Part shown: positions 30,204 through 39,534 of the stretch, piece after piece
Position numbering within the stretch: the first letter of the stretch is position 1
How the letters are laid out: the number at the start of each line of letters is the position of its first letter
NCBI RefSeq assembly: GCF_009996735.1
Contig: NZ_JAACYI010000001.1
Location: forward strand, 256,522-320,521
Length of the DNA stretch: 64,000 nt
Reading direction: 5' to 3'
From: Cellulomonas sp. APG4
GTDB taxonomy: Bacteria > Actinomycetota > Actinomycetes > Actinomycetales > Cellulomonadaceae
The notes under the pieces: generated by a model
Told to the model about the DNA's origin: nothing
The model's database searches: none
What the model saw: the letters and a program-made list of their open reading frames with translations, nothing else
Translations under genes and position numbers: made by a program

Positions 30204-31112
30204 ATGGCATGGAGCAACGCAGACATCCCCGACCAGACCGGACGCAGGGCCGTCGTGACCGGGGCGACCTCGGGTCTCGGGTACGAGACCGCCCGCGTGC
30301 TGGCGGCACACGGCGCCGACGTCGTGGTGACCTCACGCGGCGCGGCTCGGGCCGAGGCCGCCGCGGCCGAGCTCACCCGGATCACCGGCGCGAAGGTCGA
30401 CGGGCTGAGCCTCGACCTCGGCGACCTGGACAGCGTGGGCCACGCCGCCGACGCGGTCCTCGCGGGCGGCCCGCTGGACCTCCTGATCAACAACGCCGGC
30501 ATCATGGCCACGCCGCGACGGCTCAGCCCGCAGGGCTTCGAGTCCCAGCTCGCGGTGAACCACCTCGGGCACGTGGCCCTCACGGCCCGACTGCTGGCAC
30601 ACCTCCGTCCGGGCGGACGCGTCGTGACCGTCTCCTCGGGGCTGCACCGCGTCGCCCGCACCGACTTCGACGACCCGGCGAGCGAACGTCGCTACTCACC
30701 GTTCCGCGCCTACGGCCGCTCGAAGCTCGCGAACCTCCTCTTCGCGTTCGAGCTCGACCGCCGACTCCGGGCAGCCGGGGCCACGGTCGCCTCGCTCGCG
30801 GCGCACCCCGGCCACGCCGAGTCGGGCCTGCGCGACCACATGGGCCCGGTCTCACGCGCCGTGGGCCACGTGATGGGCGCCCTGATCGGGCACTCGACCG
30901 CCGACGGCGCCCTGCCGCAGCTCCGCGCGGCCACCGACCCCGCGGCCACCGGAGGTGAGTTCTACGGACCCGGTGGTCGCGCGGGCATGCGGGGCGCCCC
31001 CGTGATCGTGGGGTCGTCGACCGCGGCCCGCGACGCGACGCTGGCCGCACAGGTCTGGGACCGCACGCTCGAGCTCGCCGGGGTCCAGCTCGAGCTCACG
31101 CCTCGACACTGA
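30204..31112 (+). CDS. Short-chain dehydrogenase/reductase
   Basis: 302 residues. The coenzyme loop TGATSGLGYETARVLA (residues 19-34) is of the TGxxxGxG type. NNAGIMA and the catalytic pair in YGRSKLANLLFAFELDRR (YxxxK) are present, and the catalytic Ser is in VTVSSGLHR. The layout resembles retinol dehydrogenase/WWOX-like SDRs, which act on lipophilic alcohols or ketones. The arginine after TS (VVVTSRG) suggests NADP preference. Its substrate is unknown; control by the divergent TetR suggests induction by a small hydrophobic compound. ATG 30204 is preferred over a GTG two codons upstream. Confidence 0.9.
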   Translation: MAWSNADIPDQTGRRAVVTGATSGLGYETARVLAAHGADVVVTSRGAARAEAAAAELTRITGAKVDGLSLDLGDLDSVGHAADAVLAGGPLDLLINNAGIMATPRRLSPQGFESQLAVNHLGHVALTARLLAHLRPGGRVVTVSSGLHRVARTDFDDPASERRYSPFRAYGRSKLANLLFAFELDRRLRAAGATVASLAAHPGHAESGLRDHMGPVSRAVGHVMGALIGHSTADGALPQLRAATDPAATGGEFYGPGGRAGMRGAPVIVGSSTAARDATLAAQVWDRTLELAGVQLELTPRH

Positions 31113-31146
31113 CCCCAGAGCACCGAGGCGGGGCGACGCACACAGG

Positions 31147-32760
31147 TCAGCCGTCGACGACAGGGACGTCGGTGAGACGGAACGGGACCCCGACGTCGAC
31201 GCCGCCCATGGCCTCGAGGTGCCGTCGCGCGACCTCGACCGTGATCGTGTCCGTGCCCGGGTTCGGCCACATCACCGTCACGACGCGCGTGGCGCCCGGC
31301 TCGATCCCGTTGATGACCCGGTCGGCCATCGGCTCACGGAGCTCCTTCTCTGCGTCACGCACGTAGTCGAGCGGGTACAGCCGCGTCGAGCCCACCGGCA
31401 CGGTCACGTTCGTCGCGGCGAACTGGAGCGATGCGTCGAACGCCCCGCGGGTGTCCCACGCCCCGGAGGCGAACGAGCCGACCGCCAGGTCCTCGGGGCC
31501 CGTGTTCGTCACCTCGAGCTCGCCGACGACATACGGCCCGAGACGCCGGACCTCGTCGAGCCGGACGTCGAAGCTCCTGTCGCCGTCCTCGACCGAGACG
31601 CCCGTCGGACCGGGCGCGCTCGGACCCTCGGGGGCCGCGAGCGGCGCGTCGTCCGAGGCGGCCGGGACAGGTCCGGACTGCCTCTCGTCAGGCCGGAGCA
31701 CCAGCTCGACGCGACGGTTCGCGGCCCGCGCCTGCGGGGTGGTCCCCGCGGCGACGGGCTCGCTCTCGCCCACCCCGGTGACGGTCACGTCGAAGCCGCT
31801 CAGGTCCACCAGTGCGGCCAGGCGGTCGGCCACGTTCCGGGCGCGCCGCTGCGACAGGTCCAGGTTGTAGGCCTCGTCCGCGACGTCGTCGGTGTGGCCG
31901 ACGACGGTCAGGACGCCGGCCTCGTGGGCGGAGACCTGCGCCCCGACCGCGGCGAGCGCCGTCTCCGCGTCCGGTCCGAGCTGGTCGGAGTCGGTCGCGA
32001 AGAGCACGTCGGACGCGATCGCGACGGTGAGCGCCTCGTCGGACCGGCGCGCGGTGACCTGCCCTCCCACGAGCTCGGTGAAGCTCTCCAGCGGGATCGT
32101 CGGGGCGTGCGCGACCGGGTCCTCGACGATCTCCGCGGGCGGGACGGTGAGGCGGCCGGCATCGGCCGCGGCGACCACGGGCACGTCGGCGACCAGACCA
32201 CCCTGCGGCAGGAGGACGTCGACGGCATCGCCCGACGGGACGGCGAACGTCGCGTGCACGATCGCGACCCCGTCGCCCGCGGCCTCTCGATCCGCCTCCG
32301 TGGCCGGACCGCCAGGAGTGCCGTTGCGCGTGCTGACGGTGATGCCGTCGGCAGTGCGCGCGACGGGGAGCACGGCCTCGGCGGCACGGTCGACGAGACG
32401 CACGCCGTTGGGGCCCGGGCTGGAGGGGCTCTCGTAGACCTCCCACAGCGAGAAGAGCAGGAGCGTGGGGTCGTCGGTGGTGGCCGCGACCCGGAGCACC
32501 GCGACGTCGTCGTGGACCGCGAGCGGCCCGACCTCGAGGTCGACGTCCTGGCCGTCCAGGACGGTGCTGACCTCGACCGGCTCGGCCCGGGACGGCGCCT
32601 CGTCCGGGGTACGCGGGGAGGCTGACGGGCTCGGGGCGGACGGCTCGGCCGCCGGCGAGCACCCGGCGGCGACCGACGCGACCAGCACGACCAGGGCCGG
32701 CGTCCAGCGCCGCGCCGTCCGCGCCCCTCCGCGCGCTGCCCCACCCGCCGTCGTCACCAT
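31147..32760 (-). CDS. Lipoprotein with OmpA-like peptidoglycan-binding domain
   Basis: 537 residues. A lipoprotein signal ends in VAAGC (Cys34), followed by a Ser/Pro-rich spacer. A beta-rich region comes next. Then an OmpA-like domain (about residues 245-360) contains IASDVLFATDSDQLGPDAE, VVGHTDDVADEAYNLDLSQRRARNVADRL and ANRRVELVLRP, with the Asp and Arg that bind diaminopimelate-type peptidoglycan. A C-terminal beta-domain (DVRLDEVRRLGPYVVGELEVTNTGPEDL) resembles DUF4352-type immunoglobulin-like modules. AGGAGG precedes the ATG. In a monoderm this would tether the membrane to the cell wall. Confidence 0.88.
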   Translation of the reverse strand: MVTTAGGAARGGARTARRWTPALVVLVASVAAGCSPAAEPSAPSPSASPRTPDEAPSRAEPVEVSTVLDGQDVDLEVGPLAVHDDVAVLRVAATTDDPTLLLFSLWEVYESPSSPGPNGVRLVDRAAEAVLPVARTADGITVSTRNGTPGGPATEADREAAGDGVAIVHATFAVPSGDAVDVLLPQGGLVADVPVVAAADAGRLTVPPAEIVEDPVAHAPTIPLESFTELVGGQVTARRSDEALTVAIASDVLFATDSDQLGPDAETALAAVGAQVSAHEAGVLTVVGHTDDVADEAYNLDLSQRRARNVADRLAALVDLSGFDVTVTGVGESEPVAAGTTPQARAANRRVELVLRPDERQSGPVPAASDDAPLAAPEGPSAPGPTGVSVEDGDRSFDVRLDEVRRLGPYVVGELEVTNTGPEDLAVGSFASGAWDTRGAFDASLQFAATNVTVPVGSTRLYPLDYVRDAEKELREPMADRVINGIEPGATRVVTVMWPNPGTDTITVEVARRHLEAMGGVDVGVPFRLTDVPVVDG

Positions 32761-32926
32761 GCGTGGGTCCTCCTGGGGTCGTCGACCACCGGGTGGGGCC
32801 GTGAGCTCGTCGTCCGGGCCCGGGCGGGCCGCTGCGACCCTACCCGGGAGCGGCGGCCAGCAACGTTCTCGGGCACCGGTCCGTCCTCGGCCGTGAGAGG
32901 TTGCGGACGACACGAGGGAGCTCGGC

Positions 32927-33046
32927 ATGGACCGGCAGGTCGAGGTGGCCAGGCTCGCACCGGTCTCCCTCGGCGCCGACGGGACCGTGGAGACCCGGAC
33001 GGTGGTCGGTGGACCGTTCAGGGTGAGACTCGGCTCCCTCTGGTGA
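32927..33046 (+). CDS. Candidate small protein, 39 residues
   Basis: The ATG is preceded by GAGGGAG six bases upstream, one of the better RBS sequences in the window. The frame encodes a 39-residue peptide starting MDRQVEVARLAPVSLGADG and ending FRVRLGSLW. It lies in a 316-bp gap between the divergently placed OmpA-domain gene and the convergent pcrA gene; the remaining 166 bp show no other feature. Codon third positions are GC-rich as in real genes. No family is recognised. It could be a small regulatory protein or a chance frame. Confidence 0.45.
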   Translation: MDRQVEVARLAPVSLGADGTVETRTVVGGPFRVRLGSLW

Positions 33047-33076
33047 GCCGCCTCCGGTGGGGCCCTGGGCGCCAGC

Positions 33077-35605
33077 TCAGAGCTTGGTGACCGGTGAGTA
33101 GCGCAGCAGCAGCCGCTTGACGCCGTCGCCACCGAAGTCGATCTTCGCGACGGCGTTCGTCCCGGCGCCCTCGACCGCGACCACCGTGCCCAGGCCGTAG
33201 CTGTCGTGCGTCACCTTGTCGCCGATCGCGAGGCTCGGCGTCTCACCGCGGGCTGCGCCCTTGCCGAAGCTCGGCGACGACGGGGGCGACGGGGGCACCC
33301 GCCGGGTCGAGACCTTGCCGCTGCCGTGGACGGTGCCGCCGTCGTCGTCCCCTCGACGACCGGAGCGCCCACCCCATGCCGACGCGCCGCCGCCCCAGCC
33401 GCTCCCGCCCGCGCGCAGCGCAGCCATGCTCGACTCACGCCGGCGCCAGTCGACGAGCTCCTCCGGCACGTCGTCGAGGAACCGGCTCGCCGGGAACTCG
33501 TTCGGGACGCCCCATGCGCTGCGCACCGCCGCGCGCGAGATGTAGAGCCGCTGCCGGGCGCGGGTGAGACCCACGTAGGCCAGGCGGCGTTCCTCGGCGA
33601 GCTGGTCCGGGTCCGCGAGCGAGCGCATGTGCGGGAAGGTGCCGTCCTCCCAGCCCGTGACGAACACGACCGGGAACTCGAGCCCCTTGGCCGTGTGCAG
33701 CGTCATGAGCGTGACCACGCCCTGGTCGGTGCGCTCCCCCTCCCCTGCTGCGGCAGGGTCCTCGTCGGGGATCTGGTCGGCGTCCGCGACGAGCGACACA
33801 CGCTCGAGGAAGTCTGCGAGGTCCCCGTCAGGGTCCGCCTGCTCGAACTCGGTCGCAACGGCGTGCAGCTCGGCCAGGTTCTCGACGCGGGTCGCGTCCT
33901 GCGGGTCCTCGCTCGCGCGCAGCTCCGCGAGGTAGCCCGAACGGTCGAGCACGGCACCGAGCACCTCGGCCGGGCCCGCACCCGAGGCCGCGAGCTCACG
34001 CAGGCCTGCCATGAGCTCGGCGAACGCCCGCAGGTTCGTGAGAGCACGGGTCCCGAGCCCAGGGGCCTCGTCCGCACGCTCGAGCGCCGCGCCGAACGAG
34101 ATGCGCTGGTGCTCGGCGAAGCCCGCGAGCATCGCCTCCGACCTGTCGCCGAGGCCGCGCTTGGGCACGTTGAGGACGCGACGCAGGTTCACGTCGTCGT
34201 CCGGGTTGGCGATCGCGCGCAGGTACGCGACGGCGTCCTTGATCTCGCGGCGCTCGTAGAAGCGCGTGCCGCCCACCACCTTGTACGGCAGCCCGACGCG
34301 GATCAGCACCTCCTCGAGGGCGCGCGACTGCGCGTTGGTCCGGTAGAACACCGCGACGTCACCCGGCCGCACCGCGTCGGAGTCGCCCAGGCGGTCGATC
34401 TCCTCGGCGACGAACCGCGCCTCCTCGTGCTCGTTGTCCGCGACGTAGCCGACGATCTGCGGTCCCGTGCCCGAGTCCGTCCACAGACGCTTCGGCTTGC
34501 GCCCCGGGTTGCGCGAGATCACGGCGTTCGCGGCCGAGAGGATGGTCTGCGTCGAGCGGTAGTTCTGCTCGAGGAGGATGGTCCGTGCCTGCGGGTAGTC
34601 CGCCTCGAACTCGAGGATGTTGCGGATGGTCGCCCCGCGGAACGCGTAGATCGACTGGTCCGCGTCGCCCACCACGGTGAGCTCCGCGGGCGGGACGTCC
34701 GCGGCCCCCTCGCGACCGGCCTCGCCGTGCCAGCCAGCGAGCTCGCGCACGAGCACGTACTGCGCGTGGTTGGTGTCCTGGTACTCGTCGACGAGGATCT
34801 GCCGGAACCGTCGACGGTAGTGCTCGGCGACCGCCGGGAATCCCTGGAGCAGGTGCACCGTGGACATGATCAGGTCGTCGAAGTCGAGCGCGTGGGCCTG
34901 GCGCAGCCGAGCCTGGTAGCGGCTGTAGACCGCGGCGAGGGTCTCGTCGAACTCGTTGGCCGCCCCCGACGCGGCACCCGAGGTCGACGCGTACGTCTCC
35001 GGGTCGACCAGCTCGTCCTTGAGGTTCGAGATCTTCGCCGCGAGCGCCTTCGCCGGGAACTTCTTGGGGTCGAGGTCGAGCTCGCGGGTCACGAGCGTCA
35101 GCAGCCGCTGGGAGTCCGCGGCGTCGTAGATCGAGAACGACGAGCGCAGGCCGAGGGACGCGTGCTCGCGCCGGAGGATGCGCACGCACGCCGAGTGGAA
35201 CGTCGAGACCCACATCGCCCGGGCGGGCGGCCCCACGAGCGCCTCGACCCGCTCGCGCATCTCTGCCGCCGCCTTGTTGGTGAAGGTGATCGCGAGCACC
35301 TCGGACGGGCGCACGAGGTGCGTGGCGAGCTGATGGGCGATGCGGTGCGTCAGGACGCGCGTCTTGCCCGAGCCGGCACCCGCGACGATCAGCAACGGCG
35401 AGCCGTGGTGGAGCACGGCCTCGCGCTGCTGGGTGTTCAGGCCCTCGAGCAGCGCGGCCGCGCGGGCGTCCTGCCGCCGCGCACCCTCGTCCCCCTCACG
35501 GGCGGCGTCGGCGGACGCCTCGCGCGGCGGCACGACGCCGGGCAGGCGTGCGCCGGGGGCGCGCTCGAGGCCGGGCAGGGGGAGGTCGGAGAAGAGCGTG
35601 TCCAT
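33077..35605 (-). CDS. pcrA: ATP-dependent 3'-5' DNA helicase PcrA/UvrD
   Basis: 842 residues. Superfamily 1A helicase for repair and replication-fork maintenance. Visible: Q-motif LNTQQREAVLH; Walker A GAGSGKT (76-82); motif Ia ITFTNKAAAEMRERV; motif II VDEYQDTNHAQ; motif III VVGDADQSIYAFRGA; motif IV EQNYRSTQTI; motif V TLMTLHTAKGLEFPVVFVTGWEDG; and motif VI EERRLAYVGLTRARQRLY. The C-terminal Tudor-like tail (GDKVTHDSYGLGTVVAVEG) that binds RNA polymerase in PcrA is present. GAGGGGG precedes the ATG. Confidence 0.97.
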   Translation of the reverse strand: MDTLFSDLPLPGLERAPGARLPGVVPPREASADAAREGDEGARRQDARAAALLEGLNTQQREAVLHHGSPLLIVAGAGSGKTRVLTHRIAHQLATHLVRPSEVLAITFTNKAAAEMRERVEALVGPPARAMWVSTFHSACVRILRREHASLGLRSSFSIYDAADSQRLLTLVTRELDLDPKKFPAKALAAKISNLKDELVDPETYASTSGAASGAANEFDETLAAVYSRYQARLRQAHALDFDDLIMSTVHLLQGFPAVAEHYRRRFRQILVDEYQDTNHAQYVLVRELAGWHGEAGREGAADVPPAELTVVGDADQSIYAFRGATIRNILEFEADYPQARTILLEQNYRSTQTILSAANAVISRNPGRKPKRLWTDSGTGPQIVGYVADNEHEEARFVAEEIDRLGDSDAVRPGDVAVFYRTNAQSRALEEVLIRVGLPYKVVGGTRFYERREIKDAVAYLRAIANPDDDVNLRRVLNVPKRGLGDRSEAMLAGFAEHQRISFGAALERADEAPGLGTRALTNLRAFAELMAGLRELAASGAGPAEVLGAVLDRSGYLAELRASEDPQDATRVENLAELHAVATEFEQADPDGDLADFLERVSLVADADQIPDEDPAAAGEGERTDQGVVTLMTLHTAKGLEFPVVFVTGWEDGTFPHMRSLADPDQLAEERRLAYVGLTRARQRLYISRAAVRSAWGVPNEFPASRFLDDVPEELVDWRRRESSMAALRAGGSGWGGGASAWGGRSGRRGDDDGGTVHGSGKVSTRRVPPSPPSSPSFGKGAARGETPSLAIGDKVTHDSYGLGTVVAVEGAGTNAVAKIDFGGDGVKRLLLRYSPVTKL

Positions 35606-35641
35606 GTCCCCCTCAGCCTAGGCGCGACCGCCCACACGCGA

Positions 35642-35680
35642 CGCACGCCGCCGGCCGTCCGAGGCGGCCGACGGCGTGCG
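35642..35680 (-). terminator. Hairpin between chemoreceptor gene and pcrA
   Basis: A 16-bp stem (35642-35657 with 35665-35680) has one mismatch that is a G-U pair in the minus-strand RNA, and a 7-nt loop. It lies 12 bp after the chemoreceptor stop and before pcrA on the same strand. Confidence 0.8.
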
Positions 35681-35691
35681 GGGCGTACTGC

Positions 35692-37269
35692 TCAGGAGTC
35701 GGCGCCCACCGAGGCGCGCAGGCGCCGCGAGGTCTCGGCGAGGTCGAGCGCGGCCGAGCGGATGTGCTCGATCTCGGCCGTGGTGCGCTTCGAGGACGCG
35801 TCGACCTCGTCGAGGCTCGCCGCGATCTCGCGTCCGCCCTCGGCCGCCTGCGCGACGCTCGCCGCCATGGCCGAGGTGGTCGCCGTCTGCTCCTCGACCG
35901 CGCCCGCGATGGTCGCCTGGTAGTCGTTGACCTGCTCGATGATCTGGCTGATCTGCCCGATCTCCTCGGCCGCGCTCGCGACCGCCGCCTGGATGGACTC
36001 GACCCGCGCCGCGATGTCGCCCGTGGCGCGCGCGGTCTCCTGCGCGAGCTCCTTGACCTCGCCGGCGACGACGGCGAAGCCGCGGCCCGCCTCACCCGCA
36101 CGCGCGGCCTCGATGGTCGCGTTGAGCGCGAGCAGGTTGGTCTGCTCCGCGATCGTCGTGATGACCTTGACCACGCTGCCGATCTCGGCCGACGACTCGC
36201 CGAGGGCCGCGACGGTGCGGTTGGTGCTCGCGGCGGCCTCGACGGCCTGGTTCGCGATCTTCGCGACCGCGTGCGCGTTCTGGGCGATCTCGCCGATCGA
36301 CGCACCCATCTGGTGGGTCCCCGACGCGACGGTGTCGATCCCCGTGCTCACCTCCTGCGCCGTCCCGGTGACACCAGCGGTACGGCGCGCGGTCTCCTCG
36401 GCCTCCGCCGCGATCCCCTCGCTCGTCGCGACCAGCCGACGGCTCGCCTCGTCGAGGTGCTCGATCGCGGCCGTGACGCCCGTGGTGACCGTCGCGGAGC
36501 GCTCGAGGGTCCCGTTGAGCGCGACGGCGAGCCGCTCGAGCTCGGTGCGGCCCGAGCCCTCGGGCAGACGGGTCGCGACGTCGCCACTCGCGAGCAGGTC
36601 GGTCGCCTCGTTGATGGGCCGCACGATGCCGCGCGCCACGAGCGCGCTCACGCCGCCCACGACCACGAGGATGACCAGACCGGTCACGAGCAGCCGACCA
36701 CCCTCGGCCAGGGCCGCGGCCCGCACGTCGTCGACGTACACGCCCGAGCCGATGATCCAGCCCCACGGCTCGTAGCCCGCGACGTAGGACACCTTGGGCT
36801 GGGGCTCCTCGAGGCCCGGCTTGGGCCACTGGTAGTTCACGAAGCCCGCGCCGTCGGCCTCGACGACCTCGACCATCTCGACGAACAGGCGCTTGCCGTC
36901 CGGGTCCTCGTTGGCGCTCAGGTCGGTGCCGTCGAGCTCGGGCTTGAACGGGTGCATGACCATCGTCGGGTTCGTGTCGTTGATCCAGAAGTACTCCTCG
37001 CCGGAGTACCTCAGCTGCTTGACCGCGGCGACGGCGGCCGCCTGCGCCTCCTCCTCGGTGAGCTCACCCGCGGCGGCGAGGTCGCCGTAGTGCGTCAGCA
37101 CGCCCAGGGCGGTCTCGACGACCGTGCGCGTCGCCGACTGGCGCTCGGCCATGATCCGCTGCTCGACCTGGGCCGACGCGAGCACGACGAGCGTGAGCAG
37201 TCCGACGGCCAGGAGCGCGACGATGGCGCCCAGGCGGACCGTGATGGACGAGGACGTCAGGCGCCGCAT
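35692..37269 (-). CDS. Methyl-accepting chemotaxis protein with sCache domain
   Basis: 525 residues. TM1 (about 10-33), an extracellular single-Cache domain (about 38-180, with [22 protein letters not shown] and [17 protein letters not shown]), TM2 (about 188-208), HAMP and a cytoplasmic signalling domain. The kinase-control hairpin tip [21 protein letters not shown] is intact. sCache domains typically bind small carboxylates. No CheW-binding pentapeptide or flagellar gene is near. The start is set at 37269 because GGAGGTTGCC directly precedes that ATG; a start four codons upstream overlaps this RBS. Confidence 0.93.
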   Translation of the reverse strand: MRRLTSSSITVRLGAIVALLAVGLLTLVVLASAQVEQRIMAERQSATRTVVETALGVLTHYGDLAAAGELTEEEAQAAAVAAVKQLRYSGEEYFWINDTNPTMVMHPFKPELDGTDLSANEDPDGKRLFVEMVEVVEADGAGFVNYQWPKPGLEEPQPKVSYVAGYEPWGWIIGSGVYVDDVRAAALAEGGRLLVTGLVILVVVGGVSALVARGIVRPINEATDLLASGDVATRLPEGSGRTELERLAVALNGTLERSATVTTGVTAAIEHLDEASRRLVATSEGIAAEAEETARRTAGVTGTAQEVSTGIDTVASGTHQMGASIGEIAQNAHAVAKIANQAVEAAASTNRTVAALGESSAEIGSVVKVITTIAEQTNLLALNATIEAARAGEAGRGFAVVAGEVKELAQETARATGDIAARVESIQAAVASAAEEIGQISQIIEQVNDYQATIAGAVEEQTATTSAMAASVAQAAEGGREIAASLDEVDASSKRTTAEIEHIRSAALDLAETSRRLRASVGADS

Positions 37270-37394
37270 GGCAACCTCCATTGGTCGGGACGCTGGGGGG
37301 GCGTTCTGGTGGGACCATCGGCCCGGGCGCGTGCCCGATGAGGAGATGTATGCGGCGCCGGCGGGTGAAAAGACGTGAGCCCTGGCGAATCGGC

Positions 37395-38054
37395 TCAGAG
37401 CAGACGGCGGGCCGCCGCCCAGCGCGTGAGCTCGTGCCGCGAGGAGAGCTGGAGCTTGCGCAGCACGGCGGACACGTGGGTCTCGACCGTCTTGATCGAG
37501 ATGAACAGCTCCGACGCGACCTCGCGGTAGCTGTACCCGCGCGCGATCAGCCGCATCACCTCGCGCTCGCGCGCCGAGAGGCGGTCCAGCTCGTCGTCGG
37601 CGATCGCGACGTCCCCCGCGGCCGCGCCGAACGCGTCGAGCACGAACCCGGCGAGGCGCGGCGAGAACACCGCGTCGCCACCCGCGACCCGGCGGACGGC
37701 GTCGGACAGGTCCGGGCCCGTGATGGCCTTGGTCACGTAGCCGCGCGCGCCCGCCCGGATGACGGCGACCACGTCCTCCGCCGCGTCGGACACCGACAGC
37801 GCGAGGAAGCGCGTGCCCTGCAGCAGGTCGGCGCAGGCCGAGATCACCTCGGCCCCGCCACCGCCCATGCCGCCGGGCAGGTGGACGTCGAGCACGACGA
37901 CGGGCGGCTGCAGGGCGCGCACGAGGGTCACGGCCGCGTCGACGTCGTCGGCCTCACCCACCACCCGTACCCCGTCGTCGAGGGACGCCCGCACCCCCGC
38001 GCGGAACATCAGGTGGTCGTCCACCAGGACGACGTCGATCGGGCTCTCGCTCAC
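37395..38054 (-). CDS. LuxR/NarL-type response regulator
   Basis: 219 residues. The receiver domain has [15 protein letters not shown] with acidic Asp12/13, phosphoacceptor Asp56 in [11 protein letters not shown] and a conserved Lys in YVTKAI. The C-terminal LuxR HTH is [43 protein letters not shown]. The GTG start overlaps the kinase stop by four bases (GTGA), so kinase and regulator are translationally coupled. Probable target sites are the TCAGGG repeats beyond the kinase gene. Confidence 0.95.
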   Translation of the reverse strand: MSESPIDVVLVDDHLMFRAGVRASLDDGVRVVGEADDVDAAVTLVRALQPPVVVLDVHLPGGMGGGGAEVISACADLLQGTRFLALSVSDAAEDVVAVIRAGARGYVTKAITGPDLSDAVRRVAGGDAVFSPRLAGFVLDAFGAAAGDVAIADDELDRLSAREREVMRLIARGYSYREVASELFISIKTVETHVSAVLRKLQLSSRHELTRWAAARRLL

Positions 38055-39364
38055 CTCGGGGCCTCCTCCTCCACGTCCGTGCCGACGTGCTCGCCGGCGG
38101 TTCCTGCGGCTGCCTCCGCGCCGCTCGCGACCGGGAGGCACAGGTGCACCTCGGTGCCGCGGTCCGGCCTGCTCGTCACGCTCGCCGTCCCGCCCCGGCG
38201 GCGCACGCGGCCGAGGATGGACTCGCGCACGCCGAACCTGTCGTCAGGGACGGCGTCGAGGTCGAAGCCCTCGCCACGGTCGCGCACGAAGACCTCGGCC
38301 GTGCCGTCGCCCACCTCCAGGTAGAGCGACACGGGCGGCCTGCCGTGGCGCACCGCGTTCAGCAGAGCCTCCCGGGTGGCCTGCAGCAGCGCCGACGTGG
38401 CGGCGTCGGGCACGGTGTCGCCCACGACGACGGTCTCGACCGGCACCGCGTGCGCGTCCTCGACCTCGGCGACCACCTCGCGCAGCTCGGCCGCGAGCGA
38501 GGTCCCCGGCGTGGGTCGGTCGTCGTAGAGCCAGGCCCTCAGCTCGCGCTCCTGCGCGCGGGCGAGCCGGGCCACCTCGTCGGGCTGGTCCGCCCGGGCA
38601 CGCACCAGCGCGAGCGTCTGCAGCACCGAGTCGTGCAGGTGGGCCGCGATGTCCGCGCGCTCCGACTCGCGCGCGCGGGCCGCACGCTCGTCGCCCAGCT
38701 CGTTGACCAGACGGAGCCACCAGGGCGCGAGCACGAGGGCCGCGCCCACCAGGACGGCGAGCGCCGCGGACGCCGAGCGCACCAGCGACTCGAGCGGCGC
38801 GTCCTGCCCCAGCAGCAGCAGCAGACCCACCCCCACGAGCGCGATGCCGCCCGCGAGCCGCAGCACGCTCACGGGGGTACGGCCACCGGCGTGGGAGAGG
38901 AAGCGGCCGCGCTGCACGCTGTCGAGCTGGCTCCACGCGAGCGCGGCGCCCACCACCAGGATCAGCGTCGGGATCACCCACGTGTAGTCGACCTGGACGC
39001 CCGCGCGCACGGCGACGAGCAGCGCGGCGCCCCCCAGCAGCACCAGCCCGAGGCCGATGTCGGTCAGCGGGATCCGGCGCCCGGGATCGGTGAGCCGCGG
39101 CGCGAGGCGGCTCAGCGCGGCCGGGCGCTCGGCCGCCGCGGCCTGCATCGGGTCCCCGGCCGGGACCGTGACCCAGAACCAGACGTAGAGCAGTGCGCCG
39201 GCGCCCGCGAACGGCAGCAGCAGCACGAGCACCGCCCGGACGACGACGACCGACACCCCCAGGTGCAGGGCGAGGCCGGCGCACACGCCGCCCACCCAGC
39301 GACCGCGCGAGGGCCTGCGCAACGGCAGCCGGACCGCGCGCGGCGGGCTCTGGTCGGTGCTCAC
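38051..39364 (-). CDS. PspC-domain sensor histidine kinase
   Basis: 437 residues. A PspC domain (residues about 14-70; LRRPSRGRWVGGVCAGLALHLGVSVVVVR) is fused to several further membrane segments, a HisKA_3 dimerisation helix with phospho-His244 (ERADIAAHLHDSVLQT) and a HATPase domain (LLQATREALLNAVRHG; VFVRDRGEGFDLDAVPDDRFGVRESILGR). PspC fusions are typical of actinobacterial envelope-stress kinases related to LiaS/VraS. The GTG at 39364 is the best start; upstream codons are not protein-like. Divergent from another PspC protein. Confidence 0.92.
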   Translation of the reverse strand: MSTDQSPPRAVRLPLRRPSRGRWVGGVCAGLALHLGVSVVVVRAVLVLLLPFAGAGALLYVWFWVTVPAGDPMQAAAAERPAALSRLAPRLTDPGRRIPLTDIGLGLVLLGGAALLVAVRAGVQVDYTWVIPTLILVVGAALAWSQLDSVQRGRFLSHAGGRTPVSVLRLAGGIALVGVGLLLLLGQDAPLESLVRSASAALAVLVGAALVLAPWWLRLVNELGDERAARARESERADIAAHLHDSVLQTLALVRARADQPDEVARLARAQERELRAWLYDDRPTPGTSLAAELREVVAEVEDAHAVPVETVVVGDTVPDAATSALLQATREALLNAVRHGRPPVSLYLEVGDGTAEVFVRDRGEGFDLDAVPDDRFGVRESILGRVRRRGGTASVTSRPDRGTEVHLCLPVASGAEAAAGTAGEHVGTDVEEEAPR

Positions 39365-39450
39365 GGCAGCATCGTCACACGTCACGGCGCCCACGTGGCA
39401 CCGTCGGGGGTCGAGCCAGGGTCGCGACCCGGGGGTCCCCCGGGCCGGCG

Positions 39451-39487
39451 TCAGGGACCGCACCCCTCGGATCAGGGTGCGATCAGG
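39451..39487. promoter_or_regulatory. Three helically phased TCAGGG repeats between divergent PspC genes
   Basis: TCAGGG occurs at 39451, 39472 and 39482, spacings of 21 and 10 bp, so all three face the same side of the helix. They lie 48-84 bp before the ATG of the PspC/LiaF-like gene and 87-123 bp before the kinase gene. Nearby, CCCGGGGG-T-CCCCCGGG (39428-39444) is a perfect palindrome. Confidence 0.5.
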
Positions 39488-39534
39488 GGAGCACCCGATA
39501 CCCCGGGGACCACCGCCGCGAGCACGATCGAGCC

